64,000 nt of DNA from Gp1-AA122 sp035631655 (GCA_035631655.1 DASQIH010000123.1:1-64000); one strand, 5' to 3'; counted from the stretch's first letter, positions 16,753 to 25,711 are shown. Made by a program: numbers and translations. Notes: generated by a model from the sequence alone, not told the origin.

Positions 16753-17907
16753 TTAAAAGTGCTCGTCAACGACGCGTACGGCGTCTTCGATGCCCTTTCT
16801 CTGAATCTGCTTGTCCCAGGGACCACCTTGCCAATTATCTTTTTTCCTCTCGCTGCGGATCCACGGCGGCAAGGTGATTATCAGGTTGCGCGCGATGCCC
16901 TCGACGTACGGCTCGTATAGCGAACGTAGTTTTGCCAGTTTTTGGTCGGCGGCTTCACCGGTTCGCAGTTTCAATCCGTTTTCTGCCAGAGTACTGCGCA
17001 GGTGCTCCAGGTCTTCGGGCGTGAGACGAGCATCTCCATTCGGATCGTAGCGAGCACTGACGACCTGGGCCAAATCCACGGCGGCATGCCTTGCCATGGC
17101 AAACGTTAGCCTGGCCTGCTCGGGGCGGATATTCTCGATTCCGGCAAGGACCAGGGAAGTCACGTCGAGCATCAGCGTCAGCGCACCCAGCCATGACTGG
17201 TTGCTATGCTGCGAGCGAAAGAAGCTGAGCACGGGATAGGAAAGATGGCTTTCCAAAACCTCTGCGGCCCAGCGTTCCCAATCGCGAAAAACCCGATCCA
17301 GTACCGACTGATCGGGACAGCATCCCAGGCGATTCAGCAGTTCCGCCGCGGTCGGCGGGGAGCCGGCGCGGGAATCGAGCAGAGAAATCTCCAGTTCGCG
17401 GTCGGAAAACGAGGAATACACTACGGGCAGATAGCCGATTACCACCCCGAGGAAAGCGAATCCCATGCCGGCCTCGCACACCGCCACTAGCCGTGCCGGC
17501 CATGAGGTTGGAACGATGTCGCCGTACCCCAGGGTGAAGAAGGTTTCTCCGCTGTGGTAGAGGAGAGCTCCGAAGGTGATCGGCTGATTTCCCAGCTGCA
17601 GGTGGCCGCCCAATCCGTACTGCAGCAGCGCAAACCCAAAAATGAGGCCGATCGCCCAGAACCCGAGCAGCAGGATCAGGGAAAGCGGCCCAAAGTAGCT
17701 CAAGAAGGCCTCCCTCCGGTTGGGGGATTGGATGAGCTGCGAGAGTTTCACCCAAGGCACCCAGGTATGGCGATAAAACCAGGAGGTGAGGCGAAAGGAC
17801 CGTTGTACACGCCGCGGCAGCACCACGGTCTCAAACGCGTCCAGCAGGACGGCGAGAATGATGATGATTCCGAGAAAGATGACGAGTGCAATCACTTCAG
17901 CTCCCAT
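16753..17907 (-). CDS. Two-helix potassium channel protein with long cytosolic tail
   Basis: 384 residues. N-terminal helix (about 5-25), a second pair flanking a pore loop with the K+ selectivity filter TLGYGD at 125-130 (followed by IVPTSWPAR), then a 220-residue soluble region without an RCK/TrkA-N nucleotide motif. The ion_trans_2 pore is clear; the C-terminal part (SLLDSRAGSPPTAAELLNRLG onward, helical) is unrecognised and may be the gating domain. The ATG at 17907 has no evident ribosome-binding site. Confidence 0.85.
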   Translation of the reverse strand: MGAEVIALVIFLGIIIILAVLLDAFETVVLPRRVQRSFRLTSWFYRHTWVPWVKLSQLIQSPNRREAFLSYFGPLSLILLLGFWAIGLIFGFALLQYGLGGHLQLGNQPITFGALLYHSGETFFTLGYGDIVPTSWPARLVAVCEAGMGFAFLGVVIGYLPVVYSSFSDRELEISLLDSRAGSPPTAAELLNRLGCCPDQSVLDRVFRDWERWAAEVLESHLSYPVLSFFRSQHSNQSWLGALTLMLDVTSLVLAGIENIRPEQARLTFAMARHAAVDLAQVVSARYDPNGDARLTPEDLEHLRSTLAENGLKLRTGEAADQKLAKLRSLYEPYVEGIARNLIITLPPWIRSERKKDNWQGGPWDKQIQRKGIEDAVRVVDEHF

Positions 17908-18000
17908 CTGATGAGTCAGGGATGGTAACAGATTCAGCCCAAGTGGCGGGGGCTCGCTGGTATACTGCGGGCAACGGAAGTCAATTCAGCGTCGGACTAA

Positions 18001-18669
18001 TTGGGATCGGTTTTGCTTTGCAGTCGGCGATTCGCGCCTTTTCTGGTCTTCCTTGCGCTTGCCTTGCCACGCCTGTCAGTCGCGCAAAATGCTGCAGTGC
18101 CGACGGCTTCGCTCTCGCCACTCCCATCCGGCACCAATCAATTTGGCCTGTGGGCTAACTACTCGCCCAACTCGTTTGTCTTTGACGGAACTACTCGTGG
18201 CCGCAAGCTGTTCCTGCTGAACCTGCAGTATGCGCGCGTTCTGCTGGCTCGCCCAATGGCAACGCTTAAGTACACTGTAGACGTGATTCCGGTAGCGTTG
18301 CAGAGCCAGCCCACCCAGGTTTTTCTCGTGAATCGAAATATCCTAAGAAATCCGGCAGGGACAATTTACGGGGCAGGTGCGAGCCCTATTGGGTTGCAGC
18401 TGAATTTCGGGTCTCGAAGGATACAGCCGTTCCTCAGCGGAAGCGTCGGTTTTGTTTATTTCGCACAACAAGTGCCGGTGCTGGAGTCCTCGCAATTCAA
18501 CTACACCGCAAACATGGGCTTCGGCTTCGAGGTCTTCAGTCGCTCCGGGCGCTCCTTTACGGTTGGATACAAGTACCACCACCTCTCCAATGCCGACAGC
18601 GCGCCCCTGAATCCTGGGCTGGATTCGAACGTGTTCTACACCGGATTTTCGTTGTTCCGGAGAAAGTAA
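18001..18669 (+). CDS. PagL-like lipid A 3-O-deacylase family outer-membrane protein
   Basis: Up to 222 residues. The frame opens directly after a stop at 17998-18000, so it must start at TTG 18001 or TTG 18013; both begin a signal peptide ending LPRLSVAQN. The C-terminal part has alternating beta-barrel strands and the motif YHHLSNADSAPLNPGLDSN, which matches the His-x-Ser-Asn active-site region of PagL deacylases, and ends with an aromatic strand (VFYTGFSLF). PagL removes the 3-O acyl chain of lipid A in the outer membrane. Convergent with kdsA. Confidence 0.75.
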   Translation: MGSVLLCSRRFAPFLVFLALALPRLSVAQNAAVPTASLSPLPSGTNQFGLWANYSPNSFVFDGTTRGRKLFLLNLQYARVLLARPMATLKYTVDVIPVALQSQPTQVFLVNRNILRNPAGTIYGAGASPIGLQLNFGSRRIQPFLSGSVGFVYFAQQVPVLESSQFNYTANMGFGFEVFSRSGRSFTVGYKYHHLSNADSAPLNPGLDSNVFYTGFSLFRRK

Positions 18670-18681
18670 GCACGCCGGAAA

Positions 18682-19530
18682 TCAGATAGCGCGAGCGGCC
18701 TCAACCAATCCCCTTTGCACAGCCAACAATTCTTTAAGGACCCCGCGCAACTTGGTTGATTCCAGGGCGTTCGGCCCGTCTGACTTGGCTTCTTTGGGAT
18801 TGTCGTGAACTTCCATGAACACGCCATCCACACCTGCCGCCACCGCAGCCCGCGCCAGCACAGGGATGAACTCAGGTTGGCCTCCGCTCACGGCCGGTTG
18901 GTCATCATCGCCATGAGAGGCTGAAGGCAACTGCACAGAGTGGGTGGCGTCAAACACCACGGGAGCGAATTTCCGCATGATGGCCAGGGAGCGCATGTCC
19001 ACCACCAGGTTGTTGTAGCCGAAGCTTGATCCACGCTCCGTGACAAAGACGCGAGTATTTCCCGCATCGCGGCACTTGTCGACCACGTGCTTCATGTCCC
19101 AGGGCGAAACGAACTGGCCTTTCTTGATGTTGACCACGCGTCCGCTCTTGGCGGCCGCGACGACCAGGTCGGTCTGCCGGCATAAGAATGCTGGAATCTG
19201 CAGCACATCGGCCACTTCTGCCACCTTAGGGACATCAATGGTCTCGTGCACATCGGTGAGGATTGGCACCTGTACCTGATCGCGAACCTTGCGCAAGACC
19301 TGCAATCCTTGGGATAAACCCGGGCCGCGGTAGCTCTTGATGGAGGTGCGGTTGGCTTTGTCGTAAGAGGCTTTGAAGATAAAGGGAAACCCGAGCGAGC
19401 GAGTTACACCCTTGATGATCTCAGCCATGCGGATAGCGTGATCTTCGCTTTCGATTACGCATGGACCGGCAATGAGGAAGAGATTGCCTCCTCCGATCAC
19501 GGCGTTGCCCACTTGGAAACCTTCACCCAT
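18682..19530 (-). CDS. kdsA: 3-deoxy-8-phosphooctulonate synthase, metal-dependent class
   Basis: 282 residues. Condenses phosphoenolpyruvate with arabinose-5-P to Kdo-8-P. LFLIAGPCVIESED carries Cys24, where metal-independent enterobacterial enzymes have Asn; the metal ligands of the metallo class are completed by His in DATHSVQLP and Glu/Asp in FMEVHDNP. KASYDKANRTS binds PEP. Start ATG 19530; the upstream 340 bp carry only a gene remnant. Confidence 0.96.
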   Translation of the reverse strand: MGEGFQVGNAVIGGGNLFLIAGPCVIESEDHAIRMAEIIKGVTRSLGFPFIFKASYDKANRTSIKSYRGPGLSQGLQVLRKVRDQVQVPILTDVHETIDVPKVAEVADVLQIPAFLCRQTDLVVAAAKSGRVVNIKKGQFVSPWDMKHVVDKCRDAGNTRVFVTERGSSFGYNNLVVDMRSLAIMRKFAPVVFDATHSVQLPSASHGDDDQPAVSGGQPEFIPVLARAAVAAGVDGVFMEVHDNPKEAKSDGPNALESTKLRGVLKELLAVQRGLVEAARAI

Positions 19531-19542
19531 AGTTTCTAGTCT

Positions 19543-19740
19543 TTACTGTCTTCGGTCCGAGGGGCGCGCCATCGTCGCTTCTTTCCCGTTCGCGGATGTT
19601 ATTGTGAGCTTCACGGTGCCCTTTTCAACATAGAAGATCGAGTCACTGCGGTCCGCCAGTGAAAAAATGATGTCCTTCGCGCGGAAGAAAAGCGCCTTCC
19701 ATGCTACTGAGAAAGGGACCGAGATTGAATGCCGTGCGAA
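19543..19740 (-). pseudogene. Remnant of a Crp/Fnr-family cNMP-binding domain
   Basis: The minus strand reads ...FFRAKDIIFSLADRSDSIFYVEKGTVKLTITSANGKEATMARPSDRRQ and stops at 19543. This is the beta-roll of a Crp-type effector domain (kGdxIFsqGDxxdSvFYVxkGxVKLtvxSxxGKEAt), cut off before the dimer helix and DNA-binding domain, with no start codon, and with stops upstream at 19798. It fills the gap between kdsA and the DinB gene. Confidence 0.65.
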
Positions 19741-19869
19741 GCGTCGGGGCCCCCATGCAGCAAATATACGCTGAGAACAAGATAATACGTTGACAAGTCA
19801 ACACGAGGGCCGTCGGTTGCAGCGGTCATTTCGTTTCGGGCTGCCGCTTAGGTGCCCTTGAGCAATTCC

Positions 19870-20424
19870 TTAAGAATCGCAGCCGGGGCCGCGAGGCGAC
19901 CCACACTCTTTCCACAGCTTTTCCCAATTCCAGATCCGGTACGCGTTCGGCAACGGGAATCCGAGCTGATGCGCGAGCATACACACCTGCCCGCGATGGT
20001 GGGCTTCGTGAGAAAGCATGTAGCACAGCATTTCCAGGCCAACCGGCCAAGGCGGAGCCCAGCCGTCTCTGCGAAACTTCTCGACGCGGCCCCCACAACC
20101 ACCGAGCGCTTCAGAGAGCATTTCCGCGCAGCGAGCGGCGCTCTCCGCCAATCCCGCGCGGGCCTGCTGCGGCGTGCAGTGCACGCGGTTGAGTTGTCGC
20201 GGAACCTTCAGGTGCGGAGCTGTAAGCCTGATCCACTTGCAGCGGACATTGTGCAGGTGCGTGAAGATCGCCGCAATGGTGCGGACCTTGCCAGGCGCTT
20301 TGGCTCTCCAGGCAGCAGGGTCAAGATGTTCGATAAGAATCTGGTTCATGCGATCATTGGCGGCAAAGATCTGGACTGCGGCTCGGCCGACTTGAGTGTG
20401 AACCTTGTGTTGACGCGTGGTCAC
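19870..20424 (-). CDS. DinB-superfamily four-helix protein
   Basis: 184 residues from a GTG at 20424 with AAGGAG about 10 nt upstream. The metal-ligand histidines of the DinB/YfiT fold are visible: one in IFTHLHNVR (near 57) and two in MLSHEAHHRGQ (near 140). Members include damage-inducible DinB proteins and thiol transferases; substrate cannot be told. The C-terminus WNWEKLWKECG is typical of the acidobacterial members I know. Monocistronic. Confidence 0.85.
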   Translation of the reverse strand: MTTRQHKVHTQVGRAAVQIFAANDRMNQILIEHLDPAAWRAKAPGKVRTIAAIFTHLHNVRCKWIRLTAPHLKVPRQLNRVHCTPQQARAGLAESAARCAEMLSEALGGCGGRVEKFRRDGWAPPWPVGLEMLCYMLSHEAHHRGQVCMLAHQLGFPLPNAYRIWNWEKLWKECGSPRGPGCDS

Positions 20425-20592
20425 GGCTCCCTACTCCTTGACCTATAATACTTCCGGGCCATCGGCAAACCGGAAGTTAAGAGAATAACCTCAGTAATGA
20501 CAGCAAGTTAAGTCTAGAGTGGCTAAGACCACAAACTGCGGCTTGACCTAAGCGTTCAATCGAAATAGAGTGCGCGTGGGAGGAACTCCCCC

Positions 20593-20835
20593 ATGACAAA
20601 GCCCTCCTGTGACAGGCACAAGAATCTGCAGATGGTCCCATTTTCATTCGCCTACTCAACGGGCACAATCAGTGGCCATGTTTGTCCGGTTCCCGGTTGC
20701 GGTCGTGTCCATGACGAGGAAGGTTATTTTGACGTGATCGAGGGGAAAATTCTACGGGCAGAAAGCACGAAGGAAAGGGGAACCTCGGTGACGGAGAAGA
20801 TCCTCAAGGTAATCCGTGCAAGAGCGGGAATGTGA
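20593..20835 (+). CDS. Small cysteine-containing hypothetical protein
   Basis: 80 residues. ATG 20593 follows GGGAGGAACTCCCCC, where GGGAG can pair with CTCCC and mask the ribosome-binding site. The middle has HVCPVPGCGRVHDEEGYFDV, a short Cys/His cluster that could hold a metal, and a basic C-terminus (EKILKVIRARAG). No family recognised; real but unassigned. Confidence 0.5.
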   Translation: MTKPSCDRHKNLQMVPFSFAYSTGTISGHVCPVPGCGRVHDEEGYFDVIEGKILRAESTKERGTSVTEKILKVIRARAGM

Positions 20836-20884
20836 ATGTACTACCGTGCGCCAGGAGAATGCGAATCCGGCCTGGATGGAAGAA

Positions 20885-21077
20885 CTACTTCGGTCGGAAT
20901 TGAAGAGAAGCCGCTTGCGCAAACGTCACGTCGTCTGGCTTCATGACCAATGCCGACTCGGAAGTGCACGCATAATCGGTAAAGGCCCCGCGGACCGTGC
21001 CGACCACATCGTCGCCGAGTTTGACTGCGTACGCCCCGGCCAACCGCTTCAACCTGACCGGCCACATCAGCGCCCAG
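20885..21077 (-). pseudogene. Frameshifted fragment of a zinc-type (MDR) alcohol dehydrogenase/quinone reductase
   Basis: One frame gives LGADVAGQVEAVGRGV after an in-frame stop; shifted by one base it continues as AYAVKLGDDVVGTVRGAF, then TDYACTSESALVMKPDDVTFAQAAS and ends. Together this is about 60 residues of the MDR catalytic domain (G-x-D-x-A-G-x-V... GDxVxG... Y). Both ends and the Rossmann domain are missing. It lies directly after the DUF4386 gene. Confidence 0.7.
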
Positions 21078-21818
21078 TTATGCTCCGCTAACTCGCCCAG
21101 TGCCTGCTTTCTCTTTCCACTTCGCTACGTCCACGCCCTTCACAAGAAGCCAAAGGCAGAGTGATGCCTCCCCAACAAAGGCAGGAAGAAGAATGACGGG
21201 GAATAACCGATCTGCGAAGGCGGGGGCCAGAATCAGCGCGAAGCTATTCGTCAAATAGCACAAACCAGCGATCTCGATCAGAACGCCGATTGCCCTTGGA
21301 AGATAGCCCGACTTGAAGATCAGGTAGCCGATAACGACGCAGAAATAGCCGAAGAAGATCAGGCTCACGCCAAAGCCATAGCCATGCGACTTGAGCGTCA
21401 AGCTCGCCATGGCATAGAGCTGCTCCGGGGCGAATGCTTTGAGGTATCCAGCGTTCCCCAGCGGAAACAACGCCTGTATGAGATACATCGTCGTGGCGGC
21501 CTCGACTGCGATCGCCACCAGATTGAAGAATGCCGCCAGCAAAGCGAGTTCTCTGCTGACCGGTTTCAACAAGACAAAAAAGATCATGAGCAGGGCAACC
21601 GCGCAAATCAGCAAGAGCAGTTCGGCAGCGATATGGAAGCGCCACAGCGACTCCATCGACCTGATGTTGGCGGCTGTGGCCGCTGCGTCGCCCGGTACGA
21701 TCAGCCTGTCCCGGACGAAGGCTTCGCCGAAGAGGCCCACGACAATGATGATCAGGTAGAGCGCGCCGCCGATTCTTGCGTAAAGTTGCGGCGATGTTTC
21801 AACAGTACGATCTGTCAT
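21078..21818 (-). CDS. DUF4386 family membrane protein
   Basis: 246 residues from the ATG at 21818, with AAGGAGA 5 nt upstream (the frame also has an ATG at 21842). Six to seven hydrophobic helices (for example LYLIIIVVGLFGEAFV, LLLICAVALLMIFFVLL) and the motif ARIGGALYL typical of DUF4386. Function unknown; probably an integral membrane stress or export accessory. Last gene of the YtrA-type operon, separated from the previous paralogous gene by 181 bp that contain a palindromic repeat. Confidence 0.8.
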   Translation of the reverse strand: MTDRTVETSPQLYARIGGALYLIIIVVGLFGEAFVRDRLIVPGDAAATAANIRSMESLWRFHIAAELLLLICAVALLMIFFVLLKPVSRELALLAAFFNLVAIAVEAATTMYLIQALFPLGNAGYLKAFAPEQLYAMASLTLKSHGYGFGVSLIFFGYFCVVIGYLIFKSGYLPRAIGVLIEIAGLCYLTNSFALILAPAFADRLFPVILLPAFVGEASLCLWLLVKGVDVAKWKEKAGTGRVSGA

Positions 21819-21894
21819 TTCGTCTCCTTGTGAATGTGACATCCACGCCTAGCGACGTACTACTTGGACATCGCCGCACAAGCAGAGCTTGGGA

Positions 21895-21975
21895 CGGGGC
21901 ACCCGGCTACCCGTTGATGAGATCCCACGTTTCGAAAATCGCGAAATGTGGGGCACCCACGCTTGGACGGAGCAC
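21895..21975. repeat. GGGGCACCC-type palindromic repeat between the two DUF4386 genes
   Basis: CCCACGTTTCG (21924-21934) pairs with CGAAATGTGGG (21942-21952) with one G-T wobble, flanked by GGGGCACCC on both sides (21895 and 21950 regions). The layout resembles a dispersed non-autonomous repeat. Confidence 0.5.
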
Positions 21976-21999
21976 GCGACCATCCTCGTTTTGTGGTTT

Positions 22000-22740
22000 C
22001 TACCTCCCTGCGACTTCTACGCCATGCACTTCGGCATCAAGGGAGCGATGCCGTTCATCGAACCCTTTGATCATCAGCCACACCGCCAGAAGCACGTAGG
22101 CCGGAGCCAACGGCATGGCTAACCGCGTTTCTGGGGGATACCCGAAGAGTCCCCGCAATGTGACTCCTGTGATCTGAAGCATGCTCCCGACCAGCCCAAA
22201 CGCAGCCAGTACGCGCGGAAGGAGCCGGAATCGGTACAGCAGACTGAAGAGCAGGAAGATCCAACTTCCTACCACAAGCAGGGACGAATAATGCGCCCAC
22301 TTCCGTGCCGAGCCGACCACCAGGGCGAGCGCTTGGAAAACCTCGGCCTTTGTGGCGCCTGCCTTCGCGTACTCCTGGCTCAAAGACAACATGGACAGGA
22401 GGTGTGCGTTGTCGACAGCCTGCAGTGAAAAACCGGCCACAGCCAGCGCCAGCAGCCAGAACGCCATTGCGGAGCTGTACCGGCGAAAGACCGGCAATGC
22501 CACGATGGCGATGCCGATCGCAACCGCACTGCCCGCGAACAAGAGAATCACCGCCGCGCGTACTTGAACAGAATTCCCCGCCGCAGTTGCCAGGAAGCCA
22601 GGCGGCGCTATGAGTGGGTGCAGCAACATAAACGGCACCATAAGTCCGATGGCTAAATGTATGAGCAACAGCAGGCCGATAATTTGACCGACATGTGGCG
22701 GTTCTGCACCTTCCATCCTTACTGCGGTGCTCATAGTCAT
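22000..22740 (-). CDS. DUF4386 family membrane protein
   Basis: 246 residues, ATG 22740 preceded by AAGGAGA. Seven hydrophobic segments; IGLLLLIHLAIGLMVPFMLLHPL at the N-terminus and YVLLAVWLMIKGFDE at the end. Same size and helix order as the protein encoded at 21078-21818, but low identity, so an old duplication. It starts 38 nt after the ABC permease stop (22779), so it is in the same operon. Confidence 0.78.
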   Translation of the reverse strand: MTMSTAVRMEGAEPPHVGQIIGLLLLIHLAIGLMVPFMLLHPLIAPPGFLATAAGNSVQVRAAVILLFAGSAVAIGIAIVALPVFRRYSSAMAFWLLALAVAGFSLQAVDNAHLLSMLSLSQEYAKAGATKAEVFQALALVVGSARKWAHYSSLLVVGSWIFLLFSLLYRFRLLPRVLAAFGLVGSMLQITGVTLRGLFGYPPETRLAMPLAPAYVLLAVWLMIKGFDERHRSLDAEVHGVEVAGR

Positions 22741-22778
22741 TTCTCCTTACGCGAAGGACTCACACAAGATCACGCGAA

Positions 22779-23708
22779 TCAGATCGGTCCACGATAGCGA
22801 CGTAGCCGTACCGCTGCCGCGAGGAATGCCGCGGTAACTGCCAGCCCGATCCACAGGTCCGGACTGCTTAGGAATCGCCCTGGAGTAAGATGTGTCATCG
22901 GATCCAGCGGAAACGTGCCCGGCATTGTCACTGCCTCCGTACCAGTACCGGTCAAGCGGTACTCCAGCATGCCTACGAAATGCGAAGTGTTGAACACAAG
23001 CTTCTCGATGACGGCGATTGCCAGCAGCGGCAGGACCGCCCATAGAAATGCCGCGCGCCGCGCCCAGCCTGAGACCAGCAGTAGATACCCGTAGAGGGGC
23101 GCGGGCGAGAGCGTATGCACAGTTATAAGGTGGTAGAGCAGCAGCAGCGCCATCTGGAAAAAAGACAGCTGTGTCCACAGCATCGCGACATTCTGGCCGC
23201 TGCCCAACAGCACTGCGCTGCTCAGGAGCAGCATGATCCACTGCATGGCAACGGTGATCGCAAAGGTGAGCAGTGGGAGAACGACGAGCGGGATGCTTGC
23301 CTTCGAGAGCACGGTCGTGAGATCGGAAACCGGCAGCGACTTCCAGAACAGGATGCTGCGATCGCGTCGCTCGCCGTGCAAGGCATCGAGACAATAGAGC
23401 GCCCCGACGAGCATAAGGGTAAGCATCAACACAGCCGCCCCGATATCGTACGGCATCGCGATCGCTTCGCGCTGGTGCGCTGGGTCGAGCCCCGACAGGG
23501 CACGCATCTTGGCCGGCAGACGGACCAAGCTGATCAGAAAACCGCATAGAAATACGGCGGCAACGGCCAGGGGTGCGATATAGATGGAACGGTTCTCCCA
23601 CAATTCGCGTCGCATCGCCCAGTACAGGGGCCGGGTCGCGGACAGCGCGCCGGGTACGATGCTCTGCGCTTGAAACGACTCGGGCATCGCGTTGGACTGT
23701 GTATTCAT
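22779..23708 (-). CDS. ABC-2 type transporter permease
   Basis: 309 residues, ATG 23708 overlapping the ATPase stop (ATGA). Six membrane segments; the first cytosolic helix MRRELWENRSIYIAPL and ALYCLDALHGERRDRSILFWKSLPVS are typical of ABC-2 permeases of the YtrC/D-CcmB-like exporters. Pairs with the ATPase encoded immediately upstream to form an exporter in the cytoplasmic membrane. Substrate unknown; relatives act in antibiotic or envelope-stress response. Confidence 0.88.
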   Translation of the reverse strand: MNTQSNAMPESFQAQSIVPGALSATRPLYWAMRRELWENRSIYIAPLAVAAVFLCGFLISLVRLPAKMRALSGLDPAHQREAIAMPYDIGAAVLMLTLMLVGALYCLDALHGERRDRSILFWKSLPVSDLTTVLSKASIPLVVLPLLTFAITVAMQWIMLLLSSAVLLGSGQNVAMLWTQLSFFQMALLLLYHLITVHTLSPAPLYGYLLLVSGWARRAAFLWAVLPLLAIAVIEKLVFNTSHFVGMLEYRLTGTGTEAVTMPGTFPLDPMTHLTPGRFLSSPDLWIGLAVTAAFLAAAVRLRRYRGPI

Positions 23709-24580
23709 CTAGCTGCTCCTTGTGCCTGGCCGGCCTGATTGCCCATGATGGCAACGAACAAATCGGCGATGCTGGGCTTGCGCACCTCGCCAAGTGCGGC
23801 GAGTTGCTGACGATCGACATGATCGAACAGCAGGATGCTTCGACCCAGCAACTGGCGTTCGTGAATCGGCTTGAGCGCCCGTGCAGGGGCCGCATTTTCG
23901 GGATTCACCATCACTTCCATATAGCGCGACTCGAATTCTTCCATGCTGCAGCCAAATACGATGCGGCCGCGATTGATGAACATCACATCAGTGAGGACGT
24001 CCTGGATCTCGTCCACCTGATGTGTGGTCACCATGATGGTGCGGCCGCGATCGAAGTAGTCGTTCAGCAGCGAATCGTAGAACTGCTTGCGAAAAAGGAT
24101 GTCAAGCCCAAGCGTAGGCTCGTCCAGCACCAGCAATCGCGCGTCAATGGCCATGACCAGGACGAGGTGCAGCTGAGTCACCATGCCCTTCGACAATTCC
24201 CGGACCTTGCTGGTGTGCCGGATGGTGGTCTTGGCGAGAAAACCTTCCGCCTTCCCGCGATCGAATCGCGGATGCACGCCGGCCACGTAATCCAGCACCT
24301 GCGAAACTCGGATCCACCGCGGCAGCACCGCGACATCGGCAATGAAGGAAACGTCGCGCATGAGTTGATCGCGCTCGGTCCAGGGATCGCGTCCGAGCAC
24401 CTTCAGCTCTCCCTGATACGGGATGAGGCCTAGAATCGCGTTGAGTGCGGTAGTCTTGCCTGCGCCATTGGGGCCGATCAGTCCGAGGATGCGGCCCTCC
24501 TCGACACGCAAATCGACACCGTCCAGCGCGACCGTTGTGCCGAACGCCTTGCGGAGTCCCCGTGCTTCTATGCATGCCAT
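23705..24580 (-). CDS. ABC transporter ATP-binding protein
   Basis: 291 residues from the ATG at 24580 (MACIEARGLRKAFG), 4 nt after the gntR stop, with AGGAGGAG about 12 nt upstream. Walker A GPNGAGKT at 36-43, Walker B LLVLDEPTLGLD and H-loop TTHQVDE are intact. The signature motif is degenerate (ELSKGM instead of LSGGQ), as in the YtrB branch. C-terminal 70 residues after FGCSMEEFESRY are a regulatory tail. Confidence 0.92.
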   Translation of the reverse strand: MACIEARGLRKAFGTTVALDGVDLRVEEGRILGLIGPNGAGKTTALNAILGLIPYQGELKVLGRDPWTERDQLMRDVSFIADVAVLPRWIRVSQVLDYVAGVHPRFDRGKAEGFLAKTTIRHTSKVRELSKGMVTQLHLVLVMAIDARLLVLDEPTLGLDILFRKQFYDSLLNDYFDRGRTIMVTTHQVDEIQDVLTDVMFINRGRIVFGCSMEEFESRYMEVMVNPENAAPARALKPIHERQLLGRSILLFDHVDRQQLAALGEVRKPSIADLFVAIMGNQAGQAQGAAR

Positions 24581-24584
24581 GAAT

Positions 24585-24974
24585 TCAGCGCTCCTCCTGT
24601 TTGGCTTTCGACTTGGATTGACTGCTCGCGCCATTCAGCAGTTCTTCTGGTTTGAGTCCGAGACGCTGCATGGTGGCTTGGACCCTGGGCCATTCTTCCG
24701 CAAGAAATTTCTGGCGTTCACCCTTTAGCAACACGCTGCGTGCCCCGGCATTGATGAACATGCCGCGGCCTCGTTTGGTCTCGACCACTCCCTCGTCTAC
24801 CAGTTCTTGATAGCCCTTCAGGACCGTGAGCGGGTTGACCCGATATTCGGCTGCGACATTACGCACCGATGGTAGCGGATCGCCTTCCTTGAGCACGCCG
24901 TCGAGTATCATCGCGACCACACGGTCGCGAAGCTGGCGGTAAATCGGCTGACTGTCGTTCCACTCACGGTCCAT
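24585..24974 (-). CDS. GntR-family repressor, YtrA subfamily
   Basis: 129 residues. N-terminal winged helix (PIYRQLRDRVVAMILDG, LPSVRNVAAEYRVNPLTVLKGY, GVVETKRGRGMFI) and only a short helical C-terminal part, the hallmark of YtrA regulators, which repress their own ABC-transporter operons and sense envelope-active compounds. It lies inside the operon it probably controls. The 28-bp palindrome at 25712 is its best operator candidate. Confidence 0.9.
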   Translation of the reverse strand: MDREWNDSQPIYRQLRDRVVAMILDGVLKEGDPLPSVRNVAAEYRVNPLTVLKGYQELVDEGVVETKRGRGMFINAGARSVLLKGERQKFLAEEWPRVQATMQRLGLKPEELLNGASSQSKSKAKQEER

Positions 24975-24992
24975 CAGGTTTCCCGGATAATG

Positions 24993-25628
24993 TCACTTGC
25001 CGGCGACAACGCTCCCGTCGTTTTTACGCTGCAGGTCGAAGTGCGCATGGACGGGCTTGTCCCCTGGCATCATATACGTCCAGTCTTCGGTGTGATGGTT
25101 GGCGTCAATCACGGTGAACACGGCGTGGTGCATGTGTCCGTATTGCGTGCCACCGGAAATATCGACAAAATCGAATTCCACCGTTTTGCCGTCCGGCGAG
25201 GTCCTGGCCACCATCCGCGGTCGATTCCCGGCGTCGCAGTAGTGAACCAAATTGAGGCGATCTCCGTCCAGGTACACGATGGTGACCGGCCGGTCGTACC
25301 GAGTCGGGTCGTCTGGCACTCCCACGGCATACATTTCGTGTACCAGCGCGTTTCCTCGGGAAGTCACGCGCATAGAGACCTCCGAAGGCAGCTTGTCGTC
25401 CATATCGGGCTGCGGCGGGTCGATCGTCAGCTTAGCTGTCCAGATACCGGCCAGCGTTTTCATCGTGTCGAAAGACTTCTGCGCGTCGGACTTCGGGGCG
25501 GGGGTGTCGGCCGCCTTGTGTGCGTGTGTGTCGGACTGCGCGACAGACTTTCCCGCGTCGGACTGGGCAAAAGCCATGGTGGAGAGCGCCATCAGGGCAA
25601 CGGGCAGCATAATTCGAAGGGATTTCAT
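24993..25628 (-). CDS. Exported lipocalin-like beta-barrel protein
   Basis: 211 residues, ATG 25628 after AAGGAG. Signal peptide residues 1-22 (cleavage AFA-QS), a His/Ala/Lys-rich linker, then a domain of alternating beta strands (LAGIWTAKLTI, GNALVHEMYAVG, PVTIVYLDGDRLNLVHYC, FTVIDANHHTEDWTY) resembling DUF1579-like or lipocalin-like barrels. Histidine-rich (HMHHAVF, NHHTEDW, VHAHFD), so metal or haem binding is conceivable. First gene of the operon and 18 nt before gntR, so directly under the palindromic operator. Confidence 0.8.
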   Translation of the reverse strand: MKSLRIMLPVALMALSTMAFAQSDAGKSVAQSDTHAHKAADTPAPKSDAQKSFDTMKTLAGIWTAKLTIDPPQPDMDDKLPSEVSMRVTSRGNALVHEMYAVGVPDDPTRYDRPVTIVYLDGDRLNLVHYCDAGNRPRMVARTSPDGKTVEFDFVDISGGTQYGHMHHAVFTVIDANHHTEDWTYMMPGDKPVHAHFDLQRKNDGSVVAGK

Positions 25629-25711
25629 GTTTCATTCTCCTTAATCCTTTTTTACTTCCGGGTCAGGGTGCTTCCTCGCGTACTCAGGAGCAAGCGGTCC
25701 TCTAACTTTCT

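Noticed and set aside
22747..23895. 382-codon frame overlapping the ABC permease and ATPase genes
   Set aside because: Arg/Pro-rich composition of a shadow frame; the permease and ATPase frames are certain.
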